In this document: positions 53,705 to 63,674 of the stretch, piece by piece | Numbering within the stretch: position 1 is the first letter of the stretch | Layout: each line of letters starts with the position of its first letter | Origin: Arenicellales bacterium | GTDB taxonomy: Bacteria > Pseudomonadota > Gammaproteobacteria > Arenicellales > JAJDZL01 | Assembly (NCBI GenBank): GCA_958295885.1 | Contig: OY282380.1 | Location: 4,201,109 to 4,265,108 of the forward strand | DNA: 64,000 nt | Direction: 5' to 3' | Notes under the pieces: generated by a model | Told to the model about the DNA's origin: nothing | The model's input: the letters and a program-made list of their open reading frames with translations, nothing else | Databases searched by the model: none | Program-made: the position numbers and the translations under genes

Positions 53705-54631
53705 CTACCCGATGCGCTCAGCAACGCGCATCACTGCGCTTCTTGCTCTGCGATTGCTGCGAATTTCTTCTTGAGATGGCCGACGAACCGGACCGATAAT
53801 TTTCAGGGTAGGTCCGGTCGGCTGAGGGTCCCAATCTGGAGCAGAGAAACTTCTGGCGTTTTCTCGCATGAAATGCTTCACGATTCGATCTTCGACCGAA
53901 TGGAACGTCAGTACGACCAGGCGCCCTCCTCTCCTGAGTATGTCAACGCACTGCGGCAGGAATTTCGCAAGCTCCTTCCGTTCATCATTGACGTACAGTC
54001 TAAGAGCCAGAAAAGTTCTGGTTGCCGGGTGCTTATTTTTTTCTTTTCGAGGCACGCATCCCTCGACTAAATTCGCGAGTTCTAAAGTGGACTGAATTTT
54101 TTTCCTTTTTCGCTGTTCAACTACTGCTCTCGCAATTCGCCTTGCAAATCTTTCATCTGCTTGAGAAAGGACCCGCGCCAGAGATTTTTCATTGACGTGC
54201 TGCAGCCATTGAGAAGCGGGCACGCCATCGGACGGGTCCATCCGCAAATCCAAATTCGCGTCCTTCAGAAAACTAAATCCGCGTTTTGCGCAGTCCAACT
54301 GAGGGGAAGACACGCCTAAATCCGCGACAATGCCGGAAACCTTCACTTGGGTCAGTCTGTCGGCCAACTCAGCCTTGAGTCTTGAGAATTTGCTGTGAAC
54401 CGCCTCAAAGCGACGATCCAGCCCGTGACTTTCGATGGCCGCCGAGATTGCATCTGGGTCGCGATCGAACGCAAACAGCCTGCCTGATGCGTGGATTTTC
54501 CGCAATATCAAATCTGAGTGTCCACCGCGCCCGTAGGTCGCGTCGACATAAACACCCTTTTGATCAGTCACAAGCAACTCAGTAACTTCTTTACCCATCA
54601 CAGGAATGTGTCGTTGTTGTTGATTGATCAT
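53705..54631 (-). CDS. rsmH: 16S rRNA (cytosine-1402 N4) methyltransferase RsmH
   Basis: A 308-residue MraW/RsmH. The SAM site is DATYGRGGHSDLIL near 31-44, VADLGVSSPQLD follows near 105 and AKFLPQCVDILRRGGRLVVL and TFHSVEDRIVK near the C-terminus. It methylates C1402 of 16S rRNA with RsmI. It lies 13 bases after mraZ and two bases before ftsL. Confidence 0.96.
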   Translation of the reverse strand: MINQQQRHIPVMGKEVTELLVTDQKGVYVDATYGRGGHSDLILRKIHASGRLFAFDRDPDAISAAIESHGLDRRFEAVHSKFSRLKAELADRLTQVKVSGIVADLGVSSPQLDCAKRGFSFLKDANLDLRMDPSDGVPASQWLQHVNEKSLARVLSQADERFARRIARAVVEQRKRKKIQSTLELANLVEGCVPRKEKNKHPATRTFLALRLYVNDERKELAKFLPQCVDILRRGGRLVVLTFHSVEDRIVKHFMRENARSFSAPDWDPQPTGPTLKIIGPVRRPSQEEIRSNRRARSAVMRVAERIG

Positions 54632-54644
54632 CTTGTCGTCCTAG

Positions 54645-55190
54645 TCAGTCGAAGCTGAACTGATCAAGCATGGATGGAAAATCCGCGTCTTCCTGGGCAT
54701 TGTCCTGAAAGCGCTGAAATCGGTTTGCATAAACCTGCTGGTCCCAAATCTCAAATTTTGATTTAATGGCAATCACCCTGACTTTTTCATCGAGGTTTGC
54801 CAGCGTTCTCAAGTCTTTTGGTATCAGCACTCGTCCCATTCGATCTATGTCGCACAAATGACTTCCGTAGATGATCCTCGCTTTCCACTCTAAGTTTTTT
54901 CGGCTCCGGCGCAAACGCTGCTCCTCATTGATCTGGCGAGACTCACGCGCTTCGTTTATCGCCTTGTTCGATGCAGCAACTTCCTTTTTGAATTCTTCCA
55001 TCAGCTGAAACCAATAGGTATCGCTTGACAACTGAAGACAAGGTTCAGAAAAATGCTGCGTGAGTACGACCTTCTTCTTGCATTGACTCTTGAGCCCGTC
55101 TCGAAATTCATTTGGAAAGACCATTCGGCCCTTCACATCGATGGACACGAGCTTTGAGCCGCTGAATTCGAAGTCGTTGACTGCTGCCAT
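54645..55190 (-). CDS. mraZ: transcriptional regulator MraZ
   Basis: A 181-residue protein with two SpoVT-AbrB repeats: SIDVKGRMVFPNEFR near residue 17 and CDIDRMGRVLIPKDLR near 110. The region between them is longer and more charged (SNKAINEARESRQINEEQRL) than usual, so the protein exceeds the usual 145-155 residues. The ATG at 55190 starts just before the first repeat; an upstream frame to 55280 is less likely. MraZ represses its own dcw operon in E. coli. Confidence 0.92.
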   Translation of the reverse strand: MAAVNDFEFSGSKLVSIDVKGRMVFPNEFRDGLKSQCKKKVVLTQHFSEPCLQLSSDTYWFQLMEEFKKEVAASNKAINEARESRQINEEQRLRRSRKNLEWKARIIYGSHLCDIDRMGRVLIPKDLRTLANLDEKVRVIAIKSKFEIWDQQVYANRFQRFQDNAQEDADFPSMLDQFSFD

Positions 55191-55273
55191 TTTTTCACTA
55201 TTTTTCTGAATATGCCGCCGATATCTGAACAATATACCACGAATTTCCGCTTGATACCACTTATTGCAACAAA

Positions 55274-55308
55274 TTGACACCTATATCCCGGAATTTATGC
55301 AGTGTCAA
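55274..55308. promoter_or_regulatory. inverted repeat TTGACAC/GTGTCAA across the dcw promoter
   Basis: TTGACAC (55274-55280) and GTGTCAA (55302-55308) are perfect inverse complements 21 bases apart. One arm contains the -35 box of the likely mraZ promoter and the other covers the first base of its -10 box, so a bound protein would block it. No TGGG-type MraZ boxes were seen. Confidence 0.35.
55280..55308 (-). promoter_or_regulatory. sigma-70-type promoter for mraZ and the dcw run
   Basis: On the minus strand a perfect TTGACA (55308-55303) is followed after 17 bases by TATAGG (55285-55280). Transcription would start near 55272, giving a leader of about 80 bases before the mraZ ATG at 55190. 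The -35 and spacing are ideal; the -10 matches four of six bases. Confidence 0.55.
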
Positions 55309-55622
55309 ACATCGCCTAAACTGTTGCCTGCTGTTGTATTTTGGCAGTCGAAGAAGCATTGCAGCACTGGCGGCGCCGGCAGTTGGAATTCCTGTGAAAT
55401 ACCTGTCACAATCAACTGCCGAGTGCGGAATTGCGTTCAGAACGGGAATCAATAGCTGACGCATTCTCCTGTACGCTTGATCTTTTTGGGTTTTTAACGG
55501 AATGGCAGGTTAAAAATCGGCTTTAAAAATTGATATTCGCCCATCAGCTGCTGTACACTTAATCTTTAGGTCAATCCAGAAAAAATACTGAAACTTCCCT
55601 CCCAAATCAACAGAGTGATTTG

Positions 55623-56477
55623 ATGAAAATCTGCCGATTTAACGAAAACTGTTTAGGAATCGTGCAAGGGCGTACCGTGAGAGACGTCAGCGTAGTTCTC
55701 GGACAATTGAAAAAGCCTACCTGGCCACCCCCTCCAGGCGACCAGTTCATTGCGAACCTGGAAACCTTGCTGCCTGCGATGCACCGGCTGCGCCATAAAG
55801 CGAAAGTTCATGCGCTCAGGGACTTAAGTCTGATCAGTCCGATTGCCCGTCCTTCCAAAATTATTGGAGCGCCCGTAAATTATCGCGCCCATCAGGCGGA
55901 ACTGAATGAAGATGATGAAGTCAGTCCGTACGGAGCTGTACGAAACATTGAAAGTTATGGTTTATTTCTAAAGTCTCCAATTCCAGTCGGGCCTTCTGAC
56001 GGGGTGAGACTTCGATTTGAAAACCGCAGGACTGATCACGAAGTCGAACTCGCAATCGTAATCGGCCGCGAGTGCTGCGATGCCAGCGAAGAAGATGCGC
56101 TTTCCTATGTTGCAGGTTACACCATTGGCCTTGACATGACAATTCGAGGAACTGAAGACCGCAGCTTGAGAAAAGCAGTTGATACTCACTCAGTCCTAGG
56201 GCCATGGCTGGTGACAACCAATGAAATTGAAAATTCTGACAGACTGGATATCTCGCTTTCCGTCAATGGACGGCGAAAACAACACTCGAATACATCTAGA
56301 ATGATATACTCAACTCGCAAATTGATTGCGTATGCTTCGTCGTTTTACACTCTGTATCCTGGAGATGTAATCATGTCTGGAACTCCTGAAGGAGTCGGTC
56401 CAGTGTCAGTCGGCGACATACTTGAATGCAGCATTGAAAGAATTGGCAGCATGCATGTCATAATCAGAACGGGATAA
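55623..56477 (+). CDS. fumarylacetoacetate hydrolase-family protein
   Basis: A 284-residue FAH-fold enzyme. The metal ligands lie in HEVELAIVIG and GLDMTIRG, and VIMSGTPEGVGPV near the end is the family signature. Members cleave C-C bonds in beta-diketo acids or decarboxylate oxaloacetate-like acids; substrate cannot be set here. The ATG at 55623 follows an in-frame TTG. It is divergent from mraZ with 430 bases between starts. Confidence 0.88.
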   Translation: MKICRFNENCLGIVQGRTVRDVSVVLGQLKKPTWPPPPGDQFIANLETLLPAMHRLRHKAKVHALRDLSLISPIARPSKIIGAPVNYRAHQAELNEDDEVSPYGAVRNIESYGLFLKSPIPVGPSDGVRLRFENRRTDHEVELAIVIGRECCDASEEDALSYVAGYTIGLDMTIRGTEDRSLRKAVDTHSVLGPWLVTTNEIENSDRLDISLSVNGRRKQHSNTSRMIYSTRKLIAYASSFYTLYPGDVIMSGTPEGVGPVSVGDILECSIERIGSMHVIIRTG

Positions 56478-57186
56478 TCTGCCTCTCAAGTATTTTTTTA
56501 CTTATACATATCGCTGACGGTTATTGACCTGAGAATCCAATTTACTGACTGCAAAAGGGTTTAGCTTGCTTCAGCAGAAACCTTCATAAACTAAACGCGA
56601 ACAGCAATCCGTCTGAAGCCAAATCCAGACCCTATTCAAAATCACTCCTCATTATCAATGAGTCGATGCGTCTCAGTCCGCTTACAGCGTCATTGAAAGC
56701 ACCTGTACAGATTCTGACAAAATAGCATTAATCTGAATGAATGTAGAACTTGCTATGTAATTCTTCATTTAAGGTATCGAGCACCTTGGGGATGTGCGGC
56801 TTTGGTTCATGCCAACGATTTCGAGCGGCCATTGAATTGACGGCTGGCAGCGGCAGGTCATTTACGTTTAAACTCCATTTCAACTACCTTTCCAACCCAA
56901 TTCATCTGCTGCAGACCGCCCTATTTATTTCTCGGTAAATTTCATGACAGGTTACTCTTTCAGAATCAATTCTTTGATATTTAGATTCGAAATCAATTGC
57001 GCAGTATTTTCTTGTACTATGATTTTCATCCGTCGAACTGGGTCCATACTCTGCTTACAATTCTTGCAGATTAACAATGTCATTCCCTCGTTTTTCTTAA
57101 CCGGCATGGATGAAAAATAGAACCATCATAATAACAATCCAGTTAAATTTCGATATACTCAACTCTGAAGACGTCAAAAATTAATT
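56478..57186. other. A/T-rich intergenic region upstream of pyrE
   Basis: About 700 bases with no gene. TATACT near 57162 could be the -10 box for pyrE, but the -35 is not clear. A small frame at 56750-56938 shows no family features. Confidence 0.35.
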
Positions 57187-57201
57187 TTGAACTGTGAAGG
57201 T

Positions 57202-57891
57202 ATGCTTTTACCACTAAACAATTTTGAGAATACGGGACTGAGTCATCGGGCGTTCCAATTCCTGTCTTTTGCTTATGAGACGGGAGCCTTAAAGTTTGGA
57301 GAATTTACCCTTAATTCAGGACGTGTCAGCCCATATTTCTTAAACACGGGCACATTTTCAAACGGAAAAGATATTTTTGAGCTGGCTCGATTCTACTCAA
57401 CCGCAGTCAATGAAAACATAAAGGGTAAATTTATGCTCTTTGGTCCCGCTTACAAAGGCATTCCATTAGCAGCAATGACCGCACTTTCCTTATATCGGGA
57501 CTTTGGTCGCTCAGTGCCCTATGCATTCGACCGAAAGGAAGCAAAAGACCATGGAGAAGGCGGCTGGACGGTGGGTGCCCCTCTGTCCGGTCGGGTTGTC
57601 ATCGTCGAAGACGTCATCACCTCGGGAATGTCAGTCGACAAAGCTGTTGAGTGTATCCGGGCGCACGGTGCGAAACCCACTGCAGCTGTCATATCTCTAG
57701 ATCGAATGGAAGTTGCAGGCGACTCGATGTTCTCATCCGTGGAGAATGTTCAGCGCAAACATGGAATTGACGTGTTTGCTCTCGCGACAGTGACTGACCT
57801 GGTTGATTTTGTAAAAGCACATGATCAGCTGCAGCCCTTCGCGCATTCCGTTCAGTCATATTTGGACCGTTACGTTCCCAAACAGAGTTAG
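57202..57891 (+). CDS. pyrE: orotate phosphoribosyltransferase
   Basis: A 229-residue PyrE. The PRPP loop VVIVEDVITSGMSV is near 140, with LKFGEFTLNSGRVSPYF near 30 and FGPAYKGIPLA near 80 as in the E. coli enzyme. It joins orotate to PRPP in pyrimidine synthesis. The ATG at 57202 is preferred; a TTG at 57187 would add five residues. E. coli PyrE starts about 13 residues later, so some N-terminal extension is real. Confidence 0.95.
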   Translation: MLLPLNNFENTGLSHRAFQFLSFAYETGALKFGEFTLNSGRVSPYFLNTGTFSNGKDIFELARFYSTAVNENIKGKFMLFGPAYKGIPLAAMTALSLYRDFGRSVPYAFDRKEAKDHGEGGWTVGAPLSGRVVIVEDVITSGMSVDKAVECIRAHGAKPTAAVISLDRMEVAGDSMFSSVENVQRKHGIDVFALATVTDLVDFVKAHDQLQPFAHSVQSYLDRYVPKQS

Positions 57892-57916
57892 CATCAAACA
57901 ATCATCCAGTTGCACT

Positions 57917-58873
57917 ATGTCATTGACCAACACCAAACAAGCAGTTCTATTCGGGGGTACGGGATTTGTCGGTCGAAATCTGACCAAATCGCTAACCAGC
58001 AACGGCTGGTCGGTCAACGTCGTCACGCGGCGACCCCATCGTCATCGCGATCTGCTCGTCATGCCGACACTCAAGTTAAAGCAAATCGAAGAGTTCACGC
58101 CCGAGTCGGTCGCGCCACTGATGGAAGAAGGCGATACGGTGGTGAATCTGATTGGAATCTTGAATGAATCAAAGCGGAATTCATTTGAGCGAATTCACAC
58201 TCAGATGCCGAAATCCATTGCTGAGGCATGCATCGAAAAACAAGTGCGAAGATTCGTTCATGTGAGCTCTCTCGGAGCTCATACAGACGCACCCAGCGCT
58301 TATCTTCGCTCGAAGGGCAAAGCCGAAGAAGAAATTCATAAGGCTGTCAGTCAAGGATTGGATGCCATCGTGCTACGGCCTTCCGTCATTTTTGGGCGTC
58401 ATGACTCTTTTACCAATCAGTTTGCGAATTTTTTGAAAATGGCGTTTGGATTCTTTTTGGTAGTATCCCCAGAATCAAAGCTTCAGCCCGTGTATGTCCG
58501 AGACGTCGTTCACTGCATTGTGCATGCAATGAACGATAGAGAAACAGCAAGAAATTCCTGCGACCTCGCAGGGCCTGATGTTTACACGATGAAAGAGCTG
58601 ATTCTAATCATTGACAGGATGATCGGCCGACGCCATAAGATGATTCCTCTCAGTGCGTCACTTTCCCGTCTGTTGGCAACATTCCTGCAATTTGCCCCTG
58701 GCAAACCACTGACACCCGACAACTTGCTTTCTTTGCAGGTCGAAAACACTATCGACCAAGAATTTCCGGATCCCTATGGAATACAGCCTAACCGATTTGA
58801 AGATGTTGCTGAAAACTGGCTGAATCCTCAGTTGGACCCATTCGACATTTACCGAGCAAAAGCAGGCCGCTAA
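57917..58873 (+). CDS. NDUFA9-like NAD-dependent epimerase/dehydratase
   Basis: A 318-residue extended short-chain dehydrogenase with FGGTGFVGRNL at the N-terminus and SSLGAHTDAPSAYLRSKGKAE containing the Y-x3-K pair. It belongs to the group named after the mitochondrial complex I subunit NDUFA9, whose bacterial role is unsettled. The ATG at 57917 was chosen; the upstream 32 codons overlap pyrE and are not conserved. It precedes cca by 24 bases, an order I associate with Betaproteobacteria. Confidence 0.87.
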   Translation: MSLTNTKQAVLFGGTGFVGRNLTKSLTSNGWSVNVVTRRPHRHRDLLVMPTLKLKQIEEFTPESVAPLMEEGDTVVNLIGILNESKRNSFERIHTQMPKSIAEACIEKQVRRFVHVSSLGAHTDAPSAYLRSKGKAEEEIHKAVSQGLDAIVLRPSVIFGRHDSFTNQFANFLKMAFGFFLVVSPESKLQPVYVRDVVHCIVHAMNDRETARNSCDLAGPDVYTMKELILIIDRMIGRRHKMIPLSASLSRLLATFLQFAPGKPLTPDNLLSLQVENTIDQEFPDPYGIQPNRFEDVAENWLNPQLDPFDIYRAKAGR

Positions 58874-58897
58874 TTCCTTCAGTCTGCAGCGATCATC

Positions 58898-60148
58898 ATG
58901 TCGCCGACCCACCCGATTCAAAAAATCGAGGATCTGGAATGTTTTCTCGTTGGCGGGGCGGTCCGCGACCAGTTCCTCGAACTTGAAGGATATGACCGTG
59001 ACTGGGTTGTCGTTGGGGCAAGCCCAGAAATCATGCTTTCACTCGGATTCGTACGCGTTGGCAGCAAATTCCCGGTGTTCCTGCATCCAGAAACCCATGA
59101 CGAGTATGCGTTGGCGCGTAGAGAACAGAAATCTGGGGTGGGCTATAAAGGATTCGAAGTAGACTGTTCAAGTGACGTTTCGCTCGTAGAAGACCTGGTC
59201 CGCCGCGACTTGACTGTCAATGCCATGGCGATGAATTCAGACGGGACTCTAATTGATCCTCATGATGGACATTCAGACTTGGAAAATCGTATTCTGCGAC
59301 ATGTTTCGGAACATTTTGTAGACGATCCACTCCGCGTGCTTCGCGTCGCAAAATTTGCTGCACGCTTCCATTCCAAAGGATTTCAGGTTCACTCTACGAC
59401 GCTAGAACTCATGAAAACCATTGTCGAATCTGGTGAACTGCTCCATTTGACCGCAGAAAGAATCTGGCTTGAAACCCGCAGCGCACTCTCGGAAAACAAT
59501 CCGTCCATTTTTTTTAGAATTCTGCACAGCGTAGGAGCAGTCGAGCAACTTTTCCCCGAACTCCTTGTTCTGAGTTTTGATGGTACGGGTTCAGGTGCGT
59601 GCAGTGATATTCATGTTCTTGATAATGCGGTTCAATTTACTGATCATGAAGAATATCGGTTTGCGGTGTTGGCATATTGCATCAGCAGCACCGTCAGCCA
59701 AGAAGTGAAACAGTTCACAGAACGGCGGCCCAAACTCGAATTCATGGATGGAATAACGACGGTCAAAAAGCTCTGCAGCCGTTTAAAAATCTCTGCAAAA
59801 TTTCGAGATTTGGCAGTTAAGGTTTCTCTTTACACCGACAGACTTCGGTTTTTGGACGAGCTGGAAGCCAGCGGTCTGGTCGTCCTGATTCGTCAATTGA
59901 AGGGGATGAACAATGTGGAACAGTTCTTGAACGTCGTAAATGCATGCAGGACGGTCCTATATTCCACTCAGGAAGATTCCAAAAAAGTGGATCAGGTGAT
60001 CGAGGCACTCTTGGTATTGAGAGACAAAATTCTAGCCATTGACCGGGCTTCACTGGCAAAGCAATATCAAGGCGAAATGTTGGGTCAAAAAATCAAAGAA
60101 GCACAAATCGACGCCGTCCGAGAATTCTTGAATTCCCGAAGGCCGTAA
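58898..60148 (+). CDS. cca: CCA tRNA nucleotidyltransferase
   Basis: A 416-residue class II CCA enzyme. The head carries VGGAVRD near 19 and the metal pair in GYDRDWVV (D33, D35), and RRDLTVNAMA and DDPLRVLRVAKFAARF follow. It builds or repairs the CCA end of tRNAs. In the multifunctional enzymes of relatives the C-terminal half has an HD phosphohydrolase motif (HDLGK); here the matching place reads LAYCISS, so that activity is probably lost. Confidence 0.94.
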   Translation: MSPTHPIQKIEDLECFLVGGAVRDQFLELEGYDRDWVVVGASPEIMLSLGFVRVGSKFPVFLHPETHDEYALARREQKSGVGYKGFEVDCSSDVSLVEDLVRRDLTVNAMAMNSDGTLIDPHDGHSDLENRILRHVSEHFVDDPLRVLRVAKFAARFHSKGFQVHSTTLELMKTIVESGELLHLTAERIWLETRSALSENNPSIFFRILHSVGAVEQLFPELLVLSFDGTGSGACSDIHVLDNAVQFTDHEEYRFAVLAYCISSTVSQEVKQFTERRPKLEFMDGITTVKKLCSRLKISAKFRDLAVKVSLYTDRLRFLDELEASGLVVLIRQLKGMNNVEQFLNVVNACRTVLYSTQEDSKKVDQVIEALLVLRDKILAIDRASLAKQYQGEMLGQKIKEAQIDAVREFLNSRRP

Positions 60149-60289
60149 AGTTCATCCGACGCACGTCAACAAGGCAATCGTCATCAATCCAAGTTTGCCA
60201 TTTTTCAATTTTGGACAGTAACATCCTTTGCTTTTCAAATGCTTAATTTTTTCGACTGAATTTTAATGTCACTACTTCTGTGACTTCTT

Positions 60290-60660
60290 CCCCCGGCCAT
60301 CGCCCGATCCGTTGATTGCGCTGCCGCTTCACATCCATCGCCGACAGCTGCTGCTCGACATTGGGTTCGGTGTTCTGACGCACTCGCAACTGAACGCCCT
60401 CGGCCGCGTCACCCGATGCAATATCGCCAATCTTCGCTGCACGATCCGCCAGCTGAGACGCACTCCGTTCGAGCGCATCTTAAGGCGCGGATTTTGGCAG
60501 GCCTAAAGGGCCAAGACTGAAATGTACAAGCGCGCCTCGATGCGCACCAACGTGCGGTGATTTACCGGACGCAGTCCCAGTTCCGATTGCAAACTGCGGA
60601 AAGTCGTCTCTACTTCACTGAGCGCAGCAGTACGCGCGCAGAAGCGTAAAGCTGCAACTT
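60290..60660 (-). pseudogene. C-terminal remnant of an IS4/IS1634-like transposase
   Basis: The minus strand encodes ALSEVETTFRSLQSELGLRP, NHRTLVRIEARLYISVLAL and, after a stop and frameshift, RLKMRSNGVRLSWRIVQRRL and then LRVRQNTEPNVEQQL. These are successive parts of the C-terminal region of IS4/IS1634-type transposases (ETTFRSLKSELGLRP-type box). At least two frameshifts and a stop separate them, so the gene is dead. Local GC content is higher than in neighbours. Confidence 0.7.
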
Positions 60661-60774
60661 TCCCCCTGCCTGCATCCTTTTGCAGATTCTGAGGTCAATC
60701 CATAAGAAGTATGGGGCGCCTGCATTTGCCGAATCAGCTCCAAATCGGATATTTCCATCTTCCAATTTGGAGAC

Positions 60775-61575
60775 CTACCACGCCAAGCTAAATATCAAGA
60801 TTGCAAGTAAAATTCGATAAATTGCAAATGGAAGCATTCCAATCTTTTCGATGAATCGAAGAAAGTAGTGAATGCACAGATATGCGACGATTCCAGACAA
60901 TGCAGTTGCGTATCCAAAAGATATCCAATCCGTTTGTGATTCTGCCTGAAGCAGACTGAGAAACTGCCACCCGCCCGCCATCGAGATGGCCGGAATCGCA
61001 AGTAGAAAAGCAAATTTCGATGCTTCATTTCGCGTCAAGCCGAGCCAGAGACCCATGGTAATGGTAATTCCCGATCTGGACGTGCCTGGAATAATCGCTA
61101 TCGCCTGGCTCAAGCCGATCAATATGACATCTCTCCAAGTTAGAAATTTCAAGGTTCGGTCACTCCTTCGATATTGATCTGCAATGAAAAGCAATACACC
61201 GAAGATCAAGGTCGTACTGGCAATCACAGTAACACTTCGAAGTGAAGTTTCCACCCATTCATTCAGAGTTGCCCCAGCAACTGCGACGGGTAAACTTGCA
61301 ACGATGATGAACCAGCCCATTCGGGAGTCGCTGTCAGAGCGCCTTCCTCCCAATGAACGAAGCCATGAAGTAAAAATTCTCGAGACGTCTGAGCGGAAAT
61401 AGACAATTGATGCGAAAAGCGTACCGACATGCACGGCAATGTCAAATGCCAGGCCCTGATCATTCCAACCAAGAAAATTAGGCAGCAATATCAAGTGTGC
61501 GGAACTGGAAATGGGGAGATACTCAGTTGCCCCCTGAATCAAAGCGAGAATGGTTGTGTTGACGTATTCGCCCAT
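60775..61575 (-). CDS. uppP: undecaprenyl-diphosphatase UppP
   Basis: A 266-residue polytopic membrane protein of the BacA/UppP family. The catalytic motifs QGATEYLPISSSAHL near 14-28 and IPGTSRSGITI near 168 are intact. It recycles undecaprenyl diphosphate, the lipid carrier of cell wall synthesis, so it connects to the mur genes in this window. Confidence 0.96.
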   Translation of the reverse strand: MGEYVNTTILALIQGATEYLPISSSAHLILLPNFLGWNDQGLAFDIAVHVGTLFASIVYFRSDVSRIFTSWLRSLGGRRSDSDSRMGWFIIVASLPVAVAGATLNEWVETSLRSVTVIASTTLIFGVLLFIADQYRRSDRTLKFLTWRDVILIGLSQAIAIIPGTSRSGITITMGLWLGLTRNEASKFAFLLAIPAISMAGGWQFLSLLQAESQTDWISFGYATALSGIVAYLCIHYFLRFIEKIGMLPFAIYRILLAILIFSLAW

Positions 61576-61614
61576 CTTTAATGTTTAGAAATTTGAAATC
61601 AAGCGTCAGTGCAT

Positions 61615-62799
61615 TTACATTTGGACAAGCAGTCTATGTCTTTGGTCAGACAGCATAAATCCAGTATTCGTAGATTCAAAATTTTTTGTCAGTTCCATCA
61701 CTTTGAAAATCTCTCCCATCTCCGAAGACATCGTAAGCGCCAACAACTCGGAAGTGGACTTGAATGATTCTGGGCTTCCACCAAAAGTGCGCAGAGAGTC
61801 CACATCTTTAGACACAAATTCAATGACAAACGCCTCGAGATTGGTAAATCCGTTTACTGTTAGAGTTCTTTCAGTGGCAATTCTGGCCAACTGGGTAAAG
61901 TTCAAGTGAGCCGTAATATCCTGACATCCGACGCAATCAAGAGGGTCAAATCGAACGCGCTGCTTTCGGTAACACAATAAAGTTCCGCGATTTCGATCAC
62001 GGTGGTAGTATTCGTGCTGCGGATAACCGTAGTCGCAGATGATGATCGTCCCTTCGTTCAGACAATCTGCAACTGTTCTTAACCAAGCCGCCGCATGTGT
62101 ATGGATTTCAGACCAATAACCATCGTAATTTTCAACGGAAAGATCCAGCTCGCTGAACAGATCTAGAACATCCTTTTGAATGTGTTTTTGAAAAGTCGTT
62201 CTCAGGTCTCCATTATTATCAACTACATATGCTTGATGCAATTGATTAGAACTAAGCTGAAACAGCTCGACAGGCATCGCATCAAGGACTTCATTTGCCA
62301 GAATCACGCCACTCATTCCATCATTTGGCAGTTCATCGTACCAGCTTACCTGAAATGCAGAATGCTCGTCCATGGCTGCAATCGCCTGCTTTTGAGCTAA
62401 TTTCATAGCAGGACTGACTTCCACGATGACATATTTATCCAACGGAATTTTCAATTTGTGGAACTGACTTAGAATCTGAGAGGCTAACCTGCCATTGCCA
62501 GCGCCAAATTCGTAAATAATCTTGGGTCCATTGAGCTGATTCAGTGACTCCGATATTTTATGAGCTAGAACGGTTCCGAATAAATCTCCCAGTTCTGGCG
62601 CTGTGATGAAATCTCCACCGCGCCCGATCAATTCTTTCGCTGACATATAGTAGCCAAGGTTCGGTTCATATAATGCCATGTCCATGAATTCAGAAAACGT
62701 AATTCTTTGGTGCTTCGAACTGCGAATTTTCTTGACAATCTTTTCCTTCAATGCCTTACTTCGAACGCGCTCGGCCGCATTCAGTGCAAAATTATTCAT
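61615..62799 (-). CDS. MidA/DUF185 SAM-dependent methyltransferase
   Basis: A 394-residue member of the MidA (NDUFAF7) family. GRGGDFITAPELGDLFG near residue 58 and IYEFGAGNGRLASQIL near 90 are the family SAM-binding signatures. In mitochondria the homologue methylates an arginine of complex I; the bacterial target is not settled. The ATG at 62799 is preferred over a GTG four codons upstream. It is divergent from the pteridine reductase. Confidence 0.93.
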   Translation of the reverse strand: MNNFALNAAERVRSKALKEKIVKKIRSSKHQRITFSEFMDMALYEPNLGYYMSAKELIGRGGDFITAPELGDLFGTVLAHKISESLNQLNGPKIIYEFGAGNGRLASQILSQFHKLKIPLDKYVIVEVSPAMKLAQKQAIAAMDEHSAFQVSWYDELPNDGMSGVILANEVLDAMPVELFQLSSNQLHQAYVVDNNGDLRTTFQKHIQKDVLDLFSELDLSVENYDGYWSEIHTHAAAWLRTVADCLNEGTIIICDYGYPQHEYYHRDRNRGTLLCYRKQRVRFDPLDCVGCQDITAHLNFTQLARIATERTLTVNGFTNLEAFVIEFVSKDVDSLRTFGGSPESFKSTSELLALTMSSEMGEIFKVMELTKNFESTNTGFMLSDQRHRLLVQM

Positions 62800-62939
62800 A
62801 GATGTGAGCACTCGGATTTTGGATGTTCAGTTCAATTATAAGTTTCTACATCAAATGCAAAATTAGATCGAACAGTCCATGCAGATTCCTATTGGCCAAT
62901 GTTGAATTTACATTCATCATCACCTGAATTGAGCAGCCT

Positions 62940-63674
62940 ATGAACAGTAAGGTTGCATTGATTACTGGAGGAAGCCGGAGAATTGGAGCAGCGGTCGTTC
63001 GGGGATTGCATTCCAGAGGTCTGAACGTCGCCATCCATTATCGCGATTCCAAAAAAGATGCAAAACGACTGTCTGCTTGTCTGAACCAAATCCGACCGCG
63101 CTCGGCACAAATATTCGGCAGTACGAATTTACTCGATTTCTACGCTTGTTCTCAACTCGTAGAAAGTGCATTTGCACACTTTGGACGCTTGGATGTGCTC
63201 GTTAACAATGCATCGATATTCGAACCAACCAAATTGGGTGAAACCAGCCTGGAAGAAATTCATCGAATGTCCGCAGTTAACGTTTACGCTCCCTACAGCT
63301 TGATGCAGTTCGCTGCACCGATGCTAAGAATGTCGAACGGCTCGGTCGTGAATGTTTCGGATATCTATGCTCGTTTTCCAAAGGTCAATTATTCAGTCTA
63401 TTGTGCGACCAAGGCATCCTTAGAATCCCTGACAAAGTCCTTCGCTCTGGAATTGGCACCGGACATCAGAGTGAACGCAATCGCGTTAGGCGCAATTCTT
63501 TGGCCGGAAAATCCATCTACGAATAGAGGGGGAATAATTGAAAAGACGCCACTTAAAAGATTGGGCACTCTTGATGAAGTCGCCAGCGCTGTCAATTTTC
63601 TTGCCTGCGATGCAACCTACATGACAGGACAGGTATTGACAGTGGATGGCGGCCGCACTATTTCACAATCCTGA
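62940..63674 (+). CDS. pteridine reductase-like short-chain dehydrogenase
   Basis: A 244-residue SDR. TGGSRRIG at residues 9-16 binds NADPH and the arginine pair is typical of pteridine reductases; NNAS and the catalytic Y-x3-K (YCATK) are present, and GQVLTVDGGR ends the fold. Such enzymes reduce dihydropteridines such as dihydromonapterin (FolM-like). Placement next to midA and cca is common in these bacteria. Confidence 0.9.
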   Translation: MNSKVALITGGSRRIGAAVVRGLHSRGLNVAIHYRDSKKDAKRLSACLNQIRPRSAQIFGSTNLLDFYACSQLVESAFAHFGRLDVLVNNASIFEPTKLGETSLEEIHRMSAVNVYAPYSLMQFAAPMLRMSNGSVVNVSDIYARFPKVNYSVYCATKASLESLTKSFALELAPDIRVNAIALGAILWPENPSTNRGGIIEKTPLKRLGTLDEVASAVNFLACDATYMTGQVLTVDGGRTISQS

